Source: Rhodamnia argentea
Lineage: Eukaryota > Streptophyta > Magnoliopsida > Myrtales > Myrtaceae
DNA: 64,000 nt
Assembly: GCF_020921035.1 (NCBI RefSeq)
Contig: NC_063160.1
Coordinates: forward strand, 18,689,095 to 18,753,094
Reading direction: 5' to 3'
The notes beneath the pieces are model-generated. The model was not told the DNA's origin. It did no database searches and saw only the letters and a list, made by a program, of their open reading frames with translations. Positions 35,809-48,523 of this stretch are shown one piece after another. Both the position numbers and the translations under genes were made by a program. Every line of letters begins with the position of its first letter. Position 1 is the stretch's first letter.

Positions 35809-38800
35809 ATGGGCACCAAGCGAAGGTCCAACAGTGCAGAGGAAGTAGAAATTGATCTGGGGGAGGAAGTAAATGGCGACGCCACCGTCACTGAACCGTC
35901 GAAGAAGAAGAAGAAGAAGAAGCTCAAAGAGAGCGACGATTCGCCTGCCTCTGCAGCCGCATCACCGAGTTCGGTGAAGCCTATGGAGAGGAGGAAGAAG
36001 AGGAAGGCGCTCGACAAGGAGCGGCACCGCGCCGTTCTGGATGACCGAGAGTCGAAGCTGAAAGAAGTGGTTACGGAGAAAAGAGCGGATGAGGAAGGTG
36101 GTGCAGTGGTTTCTTCGAGCGGCAATTCACTGCCCGAGTTTCATATCAGTGTATTTGGGGATTTGGCGTCTGCGGATGCTTCGGTTAGAGAGGCCGCGGT
36201 GGAGACGCTGGTGACGGAGCTGCGGGCGGTTCAGAAGGCGTACGATAGGCTTGAGGAGAAGGAGCTGGTTGATGTTGGAGCGAAGTTGGAAGCTGAAAAG
36301 GATGATGGATTGAAGGATTGTGCACCTTCCGTGAAATATGCTGTGCGGAGGCTCATTCGCGGAGTTTCTTCATCGAGAGAGGTTGAAGTTGATGACTTTT
36401 TCTACTTTTTATCGAGTAGTTGCTCATCATATCATTCGGCAAAATGCATTTTCTTTGTAACTCTACTTTTCTGTCTGTTTGAATAGGTATGCTTTGTCCG
36501 AAATTAGAATTCATGAGTGACTCCTCGAAATCTATGAATGAAGTTTCTCGGTCGTCTTATGTTTCGAAAGCGATGCAGGGCATGTTTAAATCTGAATTCT
36601 AGGTAGATGGCATGTTACTTTTGGCGACTCTTTTTTCAATAGTTGAACTTAAAATACATACCTTCAGCTGTGTAGCTCCATTTCGTACTGTCATTCCTTT
36701 CAGACAGTGGATGATTTGATGTGTTCCATTGCTTAAATCTGTTGATGTGGTCCATTCAAACATTTTTTTCTTCCTTTTTCTTATCGCATATCCGACAGTA
36801 AGATAGGAATATGCAATCTTGTATTTAGGCTCCATATTGCTGATAGCCGTTTCTCTGAATCCATAAAAGTCTGGCTGTCAATTGATGAAATTAATCTGAT
36901 GACATACTTCTTTTGGGGCACAATAGACACACTTTTTCTTTTCCGTATTTATTCTCTGTCGTATAAGTCTGAATATTATCCCTTACACGATTTCTGTTTG
37001 TTAATGCAGTGCGCAAGACAGGGTTTTTCCTTGGGTTTGACTCTCTTAGTCAGTACTGTTCCTACCATTCGGGTTGAATCCTTATTGAAACTTTCTGTTG
37101 ACTTATTAGAAGTTTCTTCGTCGATGAAGGGTCAGGTAGCACTTTGTCCTTTTTACAAACTGTTCTTTCTTTTCGGTGGATTTACTGTTCCTTTCATTAA
37201 AACGTAATATCCTCCATTCAAACTGCAGGAAGTGAGGGATAGCCTTTTAGGCCGTTTATTTGCTTATGGTGCCCTAGCTCGCTCCGGGAGACTAGTCAAG
37301 GAGTGGCTGTCTGACAAAAGTACTCCATATATCAGAGAATTCACTGGTCTTCTTATTTCCCTTTCAGCCAAGAAGAGGTATCTGCAAGAACCAGCTGTCA
37401 GTGTTCTTCTGGACTTGGTTGAAAAGGTACTTCAAGCTAATGAGTTACTCCGGATTCTTATAGGTTATAGATCGTGTGGAACCATTTCTTCTTACACTGT
37501 TGATGAATTGTTGTCAATGTAAACATCACTGTGTGGCACTTTCTGAAAAGTTGTGTGTCCATTGTTTCATGACAGGTGATGAATATCTGCACTAGCATGC
37601 TTATATGCTTGTTTCTCCCTGGCATTCTCAGATCTTTTAGATTACTGACTTCTCCTTGGTCTGGTGTACTGGGCTAGTAACTACTTTGGAACTGTAGTCA
37701 CTCTACATAACATGTTGTTAAGTTTGGCATCTTGGGCTTGGCAGGTCGAAAGTGGATGAAACATTTAGGAAACAGAATAAAGTTCTTAGCCATTGATTGT
37801 TTCCATTATCCTGTTTAATATGATATATAGTAGATACCTAGGAAATGCTTTTTTCTTTTTTGGGAAAATCAGGCCTTGGTTTTTGGACTGTTTTCATTTG
37901 CACTTGTTACTTTGGTGACAGACCTTGTCCCATCGCACCCCTTCCTAATCACCGGGCATTTACCAAAGCTCTGTGTGCATTTTTTTCCCATGCGTTGAAG
38001 TAAGGCTCCTGAGCCTATGCAGCTTCAGGGATTATTAGTATGTTTTCTTGCTTGGGTTTTTCCTTTTAATCTGTTATTTTTGTGGGAATGGACAAGAAAC
38101 TGCCTGTGCTGGATGGAGGGTTTTGTTCAGTCGAGGAGTGAGAACGAGCTGTCACACATGGCTCATGTATTTATTATCGATTTTGGATTCATTTCCTCGA
38201 TGTAGAAATAAAATGTGTTGCTTGTAGCCTTACATATTTCCTCTCATGTTTTAATTGCCTGACTTCTTGTTGTACAGTTGCCTTCCGAGGCCGTAATCGG
38301 TCATGTTGTTGGAGCTCCAGGCATTCATGAATGGTTTGCAGGGGCTGCTGAAAGTGGAAATCCTGATGCATTGCTTCTAGCGCTGAAAATTCGCGAAAGA
38401 ATTTCTGGTAATAATGCAGTATATGGGAAACTTTTGCCAAATCCATTTAGCGCCAGCCGATTTTTTACTTCAGAACATTTGTCTCATCTAAGTAATTGCT
38501 TCAAGGTAATTTTCAGATGTATAATGTTTCCATAGAAAATATACATGAATAACACAAACAGTAATTATTGATCCCTCTAGGTTCTTTCTGTGTTCAATCT
38601 TGCAGGAATCTACATTTTGCCAACCTCGTGTTCATAGTGTATGGCCCGTGCTGGTGAAAATTCTTTTGCCTGACCCGGTTTTACAGGATGAAGATGCGGC
38701 GGCTTTCTCAGGCTCCTTAAAGAAGCAGAAAAAGGGCCGCAAGTCTGGTGCTTCTGACGAAGACACTGCAAAGAACCTGCAGTGCTTTATTGAAGTTGTG

Positions 38801-41800
38801 ATCGAAGGATCCCTTATGCTGTCATCACATGACCGTAAACACTTGGCATTTGATGTCCTCCTCCTTCTCTTCCCAAGGATGCCCGCATCTTTTATTCCAC
38901 TTGTTTTGTCCTACAAAATTGTCCAGGGTTTGATGGATATACTTTCAACAAGAGACTCCTGGCTGTACAAGGTTGCACAGCATTTCCTTAAGGAACTCTC
39001 TGACTGGGTTAGGTATGACGATGTCCGGAGAGTTGCCGTTATTGTGGCTCTGCAGAAGCATAGCAATGGGAAATTTGATATGAATACCCAGACGAAGACA
39101 GTCAAAAATCTTTTGGCTGAGTTCCAAACTGAATCTGGTTGCATGCTGTTTATTCAGAGCTTAACAAATATATTTGTAGATGATGGTCCTGCTTCTGAGG
39201 AACCCTCAGATCAGAGTCAAACAACTGATGACAACTCAGAGATTGGATCAAATGAGGATAAAGATTCTATTTCTGCTGTTGGAAGCATGGATTCCTTGAA
39301 GATTTGGATTGTTGAATCTGTCCCTGGTATATTGAAGAACTTGAAACTGGAATCCGAAGCGAAGTTTCGGGTGCACATAGAAATTCTGAAGTTTCTAGCT
39401 GTTCAAGGCCTTTTTACTGCATCTCTTGGCTCTGAAGTGACATCTTTTGAGTTGCAAGAGAAGTTCAGATGGCCAAAAGCAGCTACTTCAACTGCTCTCT
39501 GCAGAATGTGTATTGAGCAGCTTCAGTTGTTGCTGGCATCTGCCCAAAAAGGGGATGGCTCGCAAACTTCAGTGAATGCTGCTGAGCCAAGTGATCTAGG
39601 CTCTTACTTTGTTCGGTTCCTTTGCACCCTACGTAACATTCCTTCTGTTTCACTCTTCCGAACTTTGAGTGATGATGACGAGAAGGCATTCAAAAAGTTG
39701 CAGGCAATGGAAACTAGGCTTTCCAGAGAGGTACTGAACTTTTCTTGAATCAATTTGATTTTGACATTATTTGAAATATGTTATAGTCAGACTTAGAGTT
39801 GCACCATATCTTCTATCAAGGCCACACGTGCTCTAAGAGAGATGCTTCAGGCGATTTGACATCGAATTAGCTGTTATTCGAATAGTTAAATTCAATTATA
39901 TCCTTTGTTGTTTTGTCCCATTTGTACTCATATTGGAGATCATTTAAATGCTTTTGTCTTGGCAGGAAAGGAGCAGCGGGCTAAGCCCTGATGTACCTAA
40001 ATTGCATGCATTGAGGTACTTGCTTATCCAGCTACTTCTTCAAGTGCTTCTTCGGCCTGAAGAATTTGCAGAAGCCGCTTCAGAACTTGTTATATGCTGT
40101 AAGAAGGCCTTTTCTAGTCCTGATCTGCTTGAATCATCTGGAGAAGATGAGATCAGTGGTGGTGATGGAGCGCCTGAGTTGCTGGATGTGCTCGTTGATA
40201 CACTGCTTTCTTTGCTACCTCAATCATCGGCGGCAATGAGGGCTGCAATAGAGCAGGTGGGCAATCAATTCTTACATTTTTGTTGGTTAATTTTATTATC
40301 CTAGTTCTTGGTTCTCCCTTTGAAGTCCCTAGAGTCAGTCAGTGTAGGACTTGCTCTGTGGATACCAGCTGTTCATTATTTGTTCTTCTGTATGCTTCTA
40401 TGATGTTATACATTAACCCGGGAAGCTGTCACGAATATCTCATCAAACTATCCTGTTATTTTTTCCACAGAAATCTAGAAGTAATTCTTAGCTTTTCCTT
40501 CAATTGCAATTCGCATCATCTAGTTTCAAAATTTATGCTTTTAGCAATATATAGAATTTTACATTTGTCACCTTAAGCTCTTAAAAAAACCTTCACTTGA
40601 TTATTCTGCCGGGCTCAAACCAGGAGAACAGACTTGTGTGCTTCCATGTGTGCTCCTCTAATTAAATGATATGCATGGGACCTAGGGGTTGCCACAACTT
40701 GGGGCGGTTAATTGAGAAACCTGTATTGTAATGTGCAATGCAGGGTAAGAGAAGGTTTAGGAATGACTTTTTCTTTTTTTCCCTCTGATTTAGTTCTTGA
40801 AATCTTTATCAGTTTGGAAAGAATCTGAATTGTGCATAGTTATTGCCAGAAAAGCATTTTGTTGCTAGTTAATGATAGCTATCAGTGATAGTACATGTAA
40901 AAGTTCTTCTTTGCTCTTGATATATTTTTAGGTTTTCAAAAATTTTTGCTCTAATGTCACCGATGATGGGTTGCGGCGGATGCTACGGGTAATAAAGAAA
41001 GATATAAAGCCAGCCAGACATCGGAACGCAGAGAGTGAGGATGAAGATGATGAAGATGATGAGGATGATGACTTTCTTGGGATCGAGGAAGATGAGGAAG
41101 TTGATGAAGCCAAGACGGGTGAAACGGCTGAGACTGATGACTCTGAGACAGTTGTTGGAGATTTGGAAAGTGGTGGAGAAATTCCAGAAGATTCCGAGGA
41201 ATCTGATGGAGGAATGGATGACGATGCAATGTTCCGCATGGATACTTATCTTGCTCAAATTTTCAAGGAGAGAAAAAATCATGGTGGGGCTGAAACTGCT
41301 CATTCCCAACTTGTTCTCTTCAAACTACGTGTTCTCTCCTTGCTGGAGATATTCCTTCATGAAAATGCAGGTAATGTACACGGACAAGCAAGAGAGATAT
41401 CATAATATGTATTGTTAATGCTGTTTCTGGAGAAGAGCAAGGTCTCGTCTCTCTTTTCCCAGTAGATTTAAGGATACTGCTATCCTATATAGGCTTGAAA
41501 ATAATTTAGTTAGTCCTGTAGACATGCTCATAGAGCTTTTGGCAACCTTTTGCTATCAGCATTTTCGGCATGTGCTTTAGATGGAAACAAGAGTTTTCTC
41601 AAGGTTCAAGGGATGAATCCTATGAGGCAGTGAATTTCTTCGTTATTTAATAGATACGTGCATATATGTGAAAAAATAGCTGCAGTCATTTGAAAAAGAA
41701 AAATGAATCAGTCAGGACGTTTTCCTTAATGCTGTTATCTTCAGTGGGGACGTCACTTACCCTAACTTATTGAGGTGAAATGTTAGAAAAGTTGACAAGA

Positions 41801-42728
41801 AGATTGGACTTTGTCGATATCAAAAGACATCATTTTCTTTAACTTATGTAACCATGATTGTCTGGGCTGTGCAGGTAAACCTCAAGTTCTGATGGTGTAC
41901 TCAAATCTGGCTCAAGCATTTGTCAATCTTCATAATGTGGAAGGTAGTGACCAGCTTGGCCAACGTATATGGGGAATTTTGCAAAAGAAAATTTTCAAAG
42001 CGAAGGAGCATCCAAAAGGTGAAGCCATTCAGCTTTCTTCTCTCGAGTCTTTGTTGGAAAGGAACTTGAAATTGGCTTCAAGACCTTTTAAGAGAAAATC
42101 TGCTGGTAACCCATCCAAGAAGCCGTCTGCCTCGTGGACTCGACACAAAATGATTACTTCCCTTGCGCAGAATTCAACATATTGGATATTGAAAATAATA
42201 GATGGAAGAAACTTTGAAGAATCTGAGCTGCAGAAGGTCCTGGATATCTTCCGTGGTGTTATGGTTGGTTTCTTCGATAGCAAAAAGTCACAGATAAAAT
42301 CTGAATTTCTGAAAGAAATATTCAGGAGGAGGCCATGGATAGGGCAACATCTTCTTGGCTTCATTCTTGAGAAGTGTAGCTCTGCGAAGTCAGATTTTCG
42401 GCGAGTCGAGGCACTCGATCTGATACTCGAGATCTTGCGGTCATTGGTACTTCCTAATGCAGATGAACACCAGCAGGAGAGGTCAAAGAAATTAGTGAAA
42501 AACCATCTGAAGAAGCTTGGTCACTTGATAGGGGAGATGGTAAAGAGCATGCCGAAGAAACAGTCGAGGCGTGCTGAAGTTCGCAAGTTTTGTAGCAGGG
42601 TATTTCAAATCGTGTCGTCCCTTAACCTAACAAAGCCTTTTCTAAAGGATCTAGCCCCTGAGGCTCAAGCTGCCTGTGAATCTCAACTTAGTGAGCTGTT
42701 CGCCAATTTCAGAAAGATAGAACGGTAG
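35809..42728 (+). CDS. POL5: DNA polymerase V (POL5) / MYBBP1A family nucleolar protein
   Basis: This is a complete 1277-aa protein. Exons: 35809-36381, 37010-37135, 37229-37426, 38278-38505, 38606-39730, 39966-40256, 40932-41370, 41875-42728; the frame is continuous throughout. The N-terminus has lysine runs (KKKKKKK near residue 42, RRKKRK near 67) that look like nuclear/nucleolar signals. A long alpha-helical repeat body follows. A strongly acidic stretch (about 881-925, ESEDEDDEDDEDDD) in exon 7 precedes the basic C-terminal part. Despite the name, the yeast homologue acts in rDNA transcription and ribosome assembly; DNA synthesis is not its established role. The exon 1 donor (GAG|GTTGAA) is weak, but joining it to exon 2 restores the family sequence. 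Intron 3 is the longest (851 bp). Confidence 0.92.
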
Positions 42729-43958
42729 CCAAAGGCATTTGCAGGTATTTATACAATCAGCTTATAGCAGATGCTTGGTGAAAGAATTTGTCACTCGGCC
42801 AGGCCCCGTACTTGATGCTAATAAAGCACGCATGAGTTTTGGCCGTTTGATCACTCTGGGCACCAATTTTTGGCAGCAACACTCGTACTTCTCACACCTT
42901 GTAGCTTGCTGCGATACTCCCATATGCTGGAGCCTCTTCGCTCCCAAGAAAGTATTCGGAAAGTTGTAGCGGCAATCTTACCGCAGTCTAGTGGTGGTTG
43001 GTTTTGTAGTTCAGTTTAGAAATTCCATTTGTGCATTACATTTTTGAAGTCCTATCAAGGTTGAACATTTGGTCGCCAAATTTTGTACAAGGTCGTCAGC
43101 TCGACTTTCATCATGTTGTCTTGGAACTGAATTAACTAACATACGTTGCCGCGAGATTATAAAATCAGATACTCGTTCGTATTCAATGCATCTCCTGGTT
43201 CACTTCCTTCTGTAGCATCGTAATTTGAATGCCCACTTTTCCCGAGCCATCAGATCGCACACGGCATTCCGAACTTTCAGCCTTTGTACTTCCATTATGA
43301 CAAGGCAAGTCTTGCTGTTGGGGCTTTCGTCATCTGCATGACGTGCAAAATGGACGTAGCGGCAGAGCTTTTCTCCTCATCTTCTCTGTCATTGCTGAAA
43401 AAGTTGTGTTTTTATCGCTGTTTCTACTTATATTTGCTGATAAATAATGGCGGATTTCAAACGGAGTAAGCTCCCACGTTGCTTTATGGAGTGTTCTGAC
43501 AGGGGACCAGAAGTAATATAAGTTTAATCGACGCTAGTTTTACGTATAAATAGAAAATCAAAATTAGCCAACTACTTTGATTTGGACTCATTTTATTTTC
43601 GACTTCCAGATGCGATGGATAATGACAATATCCAAATTGTTTCTGGGCGCTCGCTTTCATTGGCAAAGAAAGGAAACTACAGGGACTTCTTACGAGGAAA
43701 GACATTTTACAAGAAGGTTTAGGCAAAGGGAAGGAAAATAAAACCAAGGGTCTTCAACTTCAACCAAGGACAAACCCGTCGTTCACCGCTTGTGTTTGTT
43801 TTGCTGCTAGAAGAGGAAGGGGTCCCAAGGCCAGCAACACGCATCCAACAGGCAACAGCAGCATAGTGCTGCAAGGCCATGTTCCCAACACCAAAAAAGA
43901 TAAATTAGCGAAGGAATATGTAGACGACTTCGAGAAAATTGCCCGGCCGATTTTCAGT

Positions 43959-44189
43959 TTACCATTCGTCTAGGAACCCGGTGTCGGTCGTTAGCAGCGG
44001 ATAAGCCCCGTAATAAGCATACAGAGGCGGCGCCATCACCGGCGGTCCGCCATACACTCCTGCACCAATCACGCCGTATAATGAATACCCATTGACGATG
44101 GCTAAAAATTGTTGTTTTAGAGTGATCTCGAGAGTGCTGTTCAAAACAGTGGGAAAGGACAAAGCTCGCAGGTAAAGATGATGATACAA
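43959..44189 (-). other. Unidentified ORF, possible terminal exon
   Basis: A 76-codon open frame whose second half has a protein-like Gly/Pro/Tyr-rich composition (SLYGVIGAGVYGG, APPLYAYYGAYP) before the stop. An AG acceptor (TTTTTAG) lies just before the part encoding IVNGYSLYG, so it could be the last exon of a small gene or a fragment of one. I recognise no family. Confidence 0.15.
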
Positions 44190-45801
44190 GTGATGAGACC
44201 TGAAGCAGGATAGGGATAAGCGTATTTGATGTCACCCTTCCTCGCGAGCGTCGGCGAACTGAAGAGAGTCCCGTTGTAACATATGCTGAATCCAGACCGG
44301 ACGGGAAGGATCCAGAGTGATCCACAATATTGCCGAATTCGTGATTATTGTCGGTTCTCGTATTGGGTTCGAGGGTAAATTATCAAGTGCTTTTTACCTT
44401 AGCGGTTTGAGGATCTTTATCGCCTTTTCAGGCTCCTTGCGGCTTTCATGCACGGAGGGATCTGATCGTGTCCCACTAGCAAATTGTACAAATGGGAAGG
44501 GCCAAATTGGCCCAAACAAGTCTGATTTCCCATGGGGATGGCCCGCTTCTTTACACGTTGGGCTCGGAAGATGAAAGGCTGGAGAAAGAAGCCCATCCAT
44601 AACTTTTTCTTCATCAAGCTCCAGATAGCGACAGAGTCCAGAAGAACAAAGAAAAAGGAGGCAAAAGCAGCTTTCCTTGACCCAAAATGACAGCAAGTCT
44701 TTCTTTATCGTCCTGATTGTGCCAACTGCTTGCAGCAAGCACCCTTGATCGACAAGCAAAAAAGATATTTTCCCTCTTGGAATCACTCAGCCGTGACGTA
44801 TCGGATATGTATCTTGTGGGGAACTTACTTTTTGTATTGATTTTGGAAGATGCTTTGGTCCATCAATGTTTTGATCGATTACTTTGGATGAATGTTCGAC
44901 AGGCAAGCTTTTCTGCATTATTTATGTACAATCGTGACCGAGAGCGCAGTCAAGCCAGGCAAACTAACCCCTACGAAACGGCGCCACGCTGCCTGCGGAG
45001 CATGTAAGCGGAACAGTGACAACTGATGAAGCCCATTAATTATTCTGATAGCTCAAAGACCCTCAAGAAAATGACTTCGATCCCTCGTGCTGTCATCTTT
45101 CTTTTTTCCTTCTTTTTCGTTTTGTGGTTCTTTGTTTGTTTTTTTTTTTTTTGGTTGGGTTGAAGGTGGTGGGGATCCAATGAATATACGATAAGAGTGC
45201 GAGCCATTGAAGAAGGATGGGAACACGTGTAGATGGGGAATATCTGTGCCTGCAAAGCCATGGTGCTGAAGCCTTCCCTTTTCATGAAGTTGAATCTCTT
45301 TTCTTGAGTGACTGCAACTGCTAACCAATCTGCACACCCGTCACCCGCAGACAGCATAAATGTGCCAACAAACACAGGGAAAAAAGATAACAACGTTAAG
45401 TTAATATCTGTCCTCTTTTGTTTGTTCGTTTGTTTGGAGCGAGGGATTAAGAAAAGATTTTTGATCAGGAAGATATGATGATAAACATACAGGAGATTTT
45501 GAGAGGGAGGTTTCTGTCTTTCATATGGCTTTTCGGTACAGATTAGACGTTGCTCGAAAAGGACAGTCTTATTAATTTGCTAATGACCAACAAGAGGCGA
45601 TTACTTTGATTAATTCCCGTACGGACTCTTTATGAAAGCTTAAAGCTTTTCTTCTATTCTTATTAGGAGGAAAGCTGAAGCTGGTTTCAAATAATGATAT
45701 GGTTCAGTGCCTGTTCATAGACTGGAAGCTTCCTCTTTCCTGTTGCTTTGCCTCGTTAGATCCCAATTAACATCAGCGTGGAGTTTCATTTGCTGTTAGC
45801 G

Positions 45802-45823
45802 GAGAGAGAGAGAGAGAGAGAGA
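45802..45823. repeat. GA microsatellite
   Basis: Eleven GA units. A similar AG run lies at 46234-46256. Confidence 0.85.
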
Positions 45824-46957
45824 TGGCCTTTTTTGACTTTTGTGACTGCTAGGACTCTAGATCTTCCCATTAAGGGCTTGGTTCCACAACCATCTCTGGT
45901 AGAGAGTCCATAGATGGGTGCATCAACAGGTCGAATACTAGCAATACATCAACCCAACCTATCAAGTCCTGTCCTTTCCTTGATTCTTCACTGAAGCAAA
46001 CATGACTCATCGATTTCCTCATCTGGCCTTCTGGTTTTGGTAATAATGTTGCCCATCTTTCCTCTTCCACTAGGGAAATGCAATCATTCACCAGAAACTT
46101 GACAAGGCCCTTTGTCAGCGGCCACCATCTTCTGCACCATATACTAGGAGGAAGTTGGGTACTTGAGGCACCTAAAGATGTACATGGAAGTGCAGCTATT
46201 TTGGCAATTAAACAATTCAAAATATCACCATGGAAGAGAGAGAGAGAGAGAGAGAGGGCGTTAAAAACTGAGCAAGTGGTGGGACAAGGGTTGGAAAAAT
46301 TAGGTCCTCAAATTTGGCAATAATCATCAGCCCTCCATGATCCCTCCCCCTGGGGAGGTCTTCGTCTTGCACCTTGCATTATTGCGTCCCACTGGGTCTC
46401 CACAAGCAGAATACTTAGGTTTTCTCTTTTCCCGAAAGCTATCCAATCCATTTGACTTTTCTCCCACCCTCTGATAAATTTAATCACAAGTGGGTTAATC
46501 AATATGTTGGTGCTTAATCCCAGGCTCACGTTATCTGATTCATCTAAAAATCAAATTTTTTTATAATCTTGGTGCCTTTTTTCAGTTCACAGGAAAGGTG
46601 AACAGGGGTTCCTGACAGACACAAACTCAAAGGCAGGTTGTGAGGGCATCATGCTCCAGCCTCCAGGTAGATTTGAGATCTAAGCTTTAAGCTTGACTTC
46701 ACCAGATTGTTGAAGTTTTACAAGAATTCAAAAGTTTAGTGAGAAGAAACCAGCAAAAGTAGAGAGATTATAGACTATTATCAACAGAGTAAAAACTCAA
46801 ATCTGACCTCTGCACTCAAGCAGTGCTTACAAAAACCCAGGAAAATTTCACAATACCATGATATATCAAGAAGACATTGGTAACTCTTATACTATGCGAA
46901 ACTTACAGCAGTTCTTTCTTACATGCCATATAACAAGTTTATACCTTTCCATGAGAA

Positions 46958-48523
46958 TCACAGTGAACCTTGTGAAACTTTTGCAGCAACCACCTTACCC
47001 TCCTGATTAAACACGGCGCCGCCACCCTGCCTCATGTCGGCGCTCGCCGCTGCCATTCCCTGATACTGCGGGGGTGGCACCACCATCCCTCCCGCCGCCG
47101 TGTAGAACACTTGTCTCCCAACGCCGCCGTCGTAAGGCAAATGCGCATAGGCCACGGTTTCTGCCACCCCGCTGCCGCCGCCACCGCCGCCTCCTCCGCC
47201 GCCGCCGCCGCCGCCGTGCTGCCTCATGGCTCCAACGCCAAACCCTTCCGTGCTGGCCCCGGCCACCCTGGGCAACTGGTTCTGTGGGGGAAGAGCAGGC
47301 GGGGCTGCTGCCGTCAGCGGTGGCGCTTGTGATGGCGGATGGACGACGTTGTACACGGGCTGATCCCGGTAAGCGTCATGAGAAACCCTTTGCGGGAGGG
47401 TGTAGTACCCTTGACCCGCCGCCACCTGCCGCATCATCTGCGGTGGCGCAGCATGGTAAATGGTTCCTGGAGCAGGGATCATGTACATCTGCTGCTCCGG
47501 CTGACCCGTCACAGCAGCTGGGAACCCACACGACGGAATCTGCTTCTCCGCCTGCCAATACCCTGGAGGAGCCGTCGCAGCCGGGGCCACACCTGCGGGA
47601 ATCGTCATCTGCTGCGTCTTCTCCTGTGCCAGCTTTTGCAAGTAGTAATTGTCAGCTCCATACCCACCGGCATTCCCCATGTTGTCGTCGCTCTTCCTTC
47701 TGTACATGGCGGCTTCTTGCCCCTGACCTCCGCCGCAGCTGATTTGCAGCCTCTGCAACTCATGCAGCTGCCGCTGTATCTCCAGCGGGTTCACCCCGTG
47801 ATCCGACGCCACGACCCGCTCATCGCGGGGAATCCCGACACGACCCTCCTGGACAGCCGCCGTCGCCACCACCGGGTCCGCAACCGCCGCCGCCACCGCC
47901 ACGCCCGGCGGAGCCTCGGCGACAACCCCCTTCTCCAACCCGAAAAGGAAATCGACATTAGCAGGCGGGGGCTTGGCGGGCTCCTGGACGGAAGGGCCGG
48001 AATTGAGAGCGTCGACGAAGCGGTCGCGATCGGACTTGGCGTCGGCGGAGGCGAAGGTGGGGGGGTGGGGGCTGTTGGGGTCGGCGAAGAGGAAGAGGCG
48101 CATGCGGGCGGGCTTGGCGCAGGCGCGGTAGAGGCGGTCGTACTCATGCATCATGTGCTCGAGGTCGTCGTCGGTGGTGACGGAGATGAGGGCGTCGAGG
48201 TCCTCGCCGGGGAGCTGGTACTTGAAGGAGACGCCGTCGGGGAGGTCGCAGAGGGAGGAGAGCTTGGAGAGGAAGGAGGAGAGCTTGATGTGGCGATCGA
48301 CGGAGAGGATCTTGGTCTCGCCGCCGATGTAGGAGAGCTGGTTGTCGTGGGGGCGGGGGTGGATCTTGCCGCCGTAGCTGCACATGAACCTGGCCTTGTA
48401 GCTGCCGCTGTTGGGAGGCTGCTGCTGATCGTCCCAGGGAGTGGCGTCGAAGTCGATCTCGCGGGATCGCGGCGACGAGTTGCCGGAGTCTGGGTATGGT
48501 GGGTACGTCGGATACGCTTCCAT
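46958..48523 (-). CDS. PB1 (octicosapeptide/Phox/Bem1p) domain protein
   Basis: This is a single-exon gene for a 521-aa soluble protein. The PB1 domain covers about residues 42-135. It begins ARFMCSYGGKIHPRPHDNQL, with the basic lysine/arginine side of the domain, and has the acidic OPCA motif in YQLPGEDLDALISVTTDDDL; both interaction faces are therefore present. The remainder is low-complexity: proline- and glutamine-rich, and a 14-15 glycine run near residue 447 (47178-47220) encoded by GCC/TCC repeats. Plant proteins of this group are scaffold-like, and some act with receptor kinases; the exact partner is unknown. The start at 48523 is the only ATG placing the conserved MEAYPxYPPYPDS-type N-terminus. 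GC content is far higher than in neighbouring genes. The gene lies convergent to POL5, across about 4 kb. Confidence 0.9.
   Translation of the reverse strand: MEAYPTYPPYPDSGNSSPRSREIDFDATPWDDQQQPPNSGSYKARFMCSYGGKIHPRPHDNQLSYIGGETKILSVDRHIKLSSFLSKLSSLCDLPDGVSFKYQLPGEDLDALISVTTDDDLEHMMHEYDRLYRACAKPARMRLFLFADPNSPHPPTFASADAKSDRDRFVDALNSGPSVQEPAKPPPANVDFLFGLEKGVVAEAPPGVAVAAAVADPVVATAAVQEGRVGIPRDERVVASDHGVNPLEIQRQLHELQRLQISCGGGQGQEAAMYRRKSDDNMGNAGGYGADNYYLQKLAQEKTQQMTIPAGVAPAATAPPGYWQAEKQIPSCGFPAAVTGQPEQQMYMIPAPGTIYHAAPPQMMRQVAAGQGYYTLPQRVSHDAYRDQPVYNVVHPPSQAPPLTAAAPPALPPQNQLPRVAGASTEGFGVGAMRQHGGGGGGGGGGGGGGSGVAETVAYAHLPYDGGVGRQVFYTAAGGMVVPPPQYQGMAAASADMRQGGGAVFNQEGKVVAAKVSQGSL

Larger units (their letters stand above)
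42729..46957. other. Intergenic region between POL5 and the PB1 gene
   Basis: The first 250 bp are likely POL5 3' UTR, and the last few hundred bases are 3' flank of the PB1 gene. In between, only short ORFs and two GA microsatellites are seen. Two minus-strand frames at 45870-46220 and 46308-46529 are open, but I recognise no family. One protein-like tail at 43959-44189 is listed separately. Confidence 0.45.

Noticed and set aside
40957..41229. His/Ser-rich minus-strand ORFs opposite POL5 exon 7
   Set aside because: Complement of the acidic GAT/GAG-rich stretch of the real exon.
45870..46529. Two minus-strand ORFs near the GA microsatellites
   Set aside because: No recognised similarity and no supporting gene structure. 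I could not exclude a decayed gene, so they are mentioned only in the intergenic entry.
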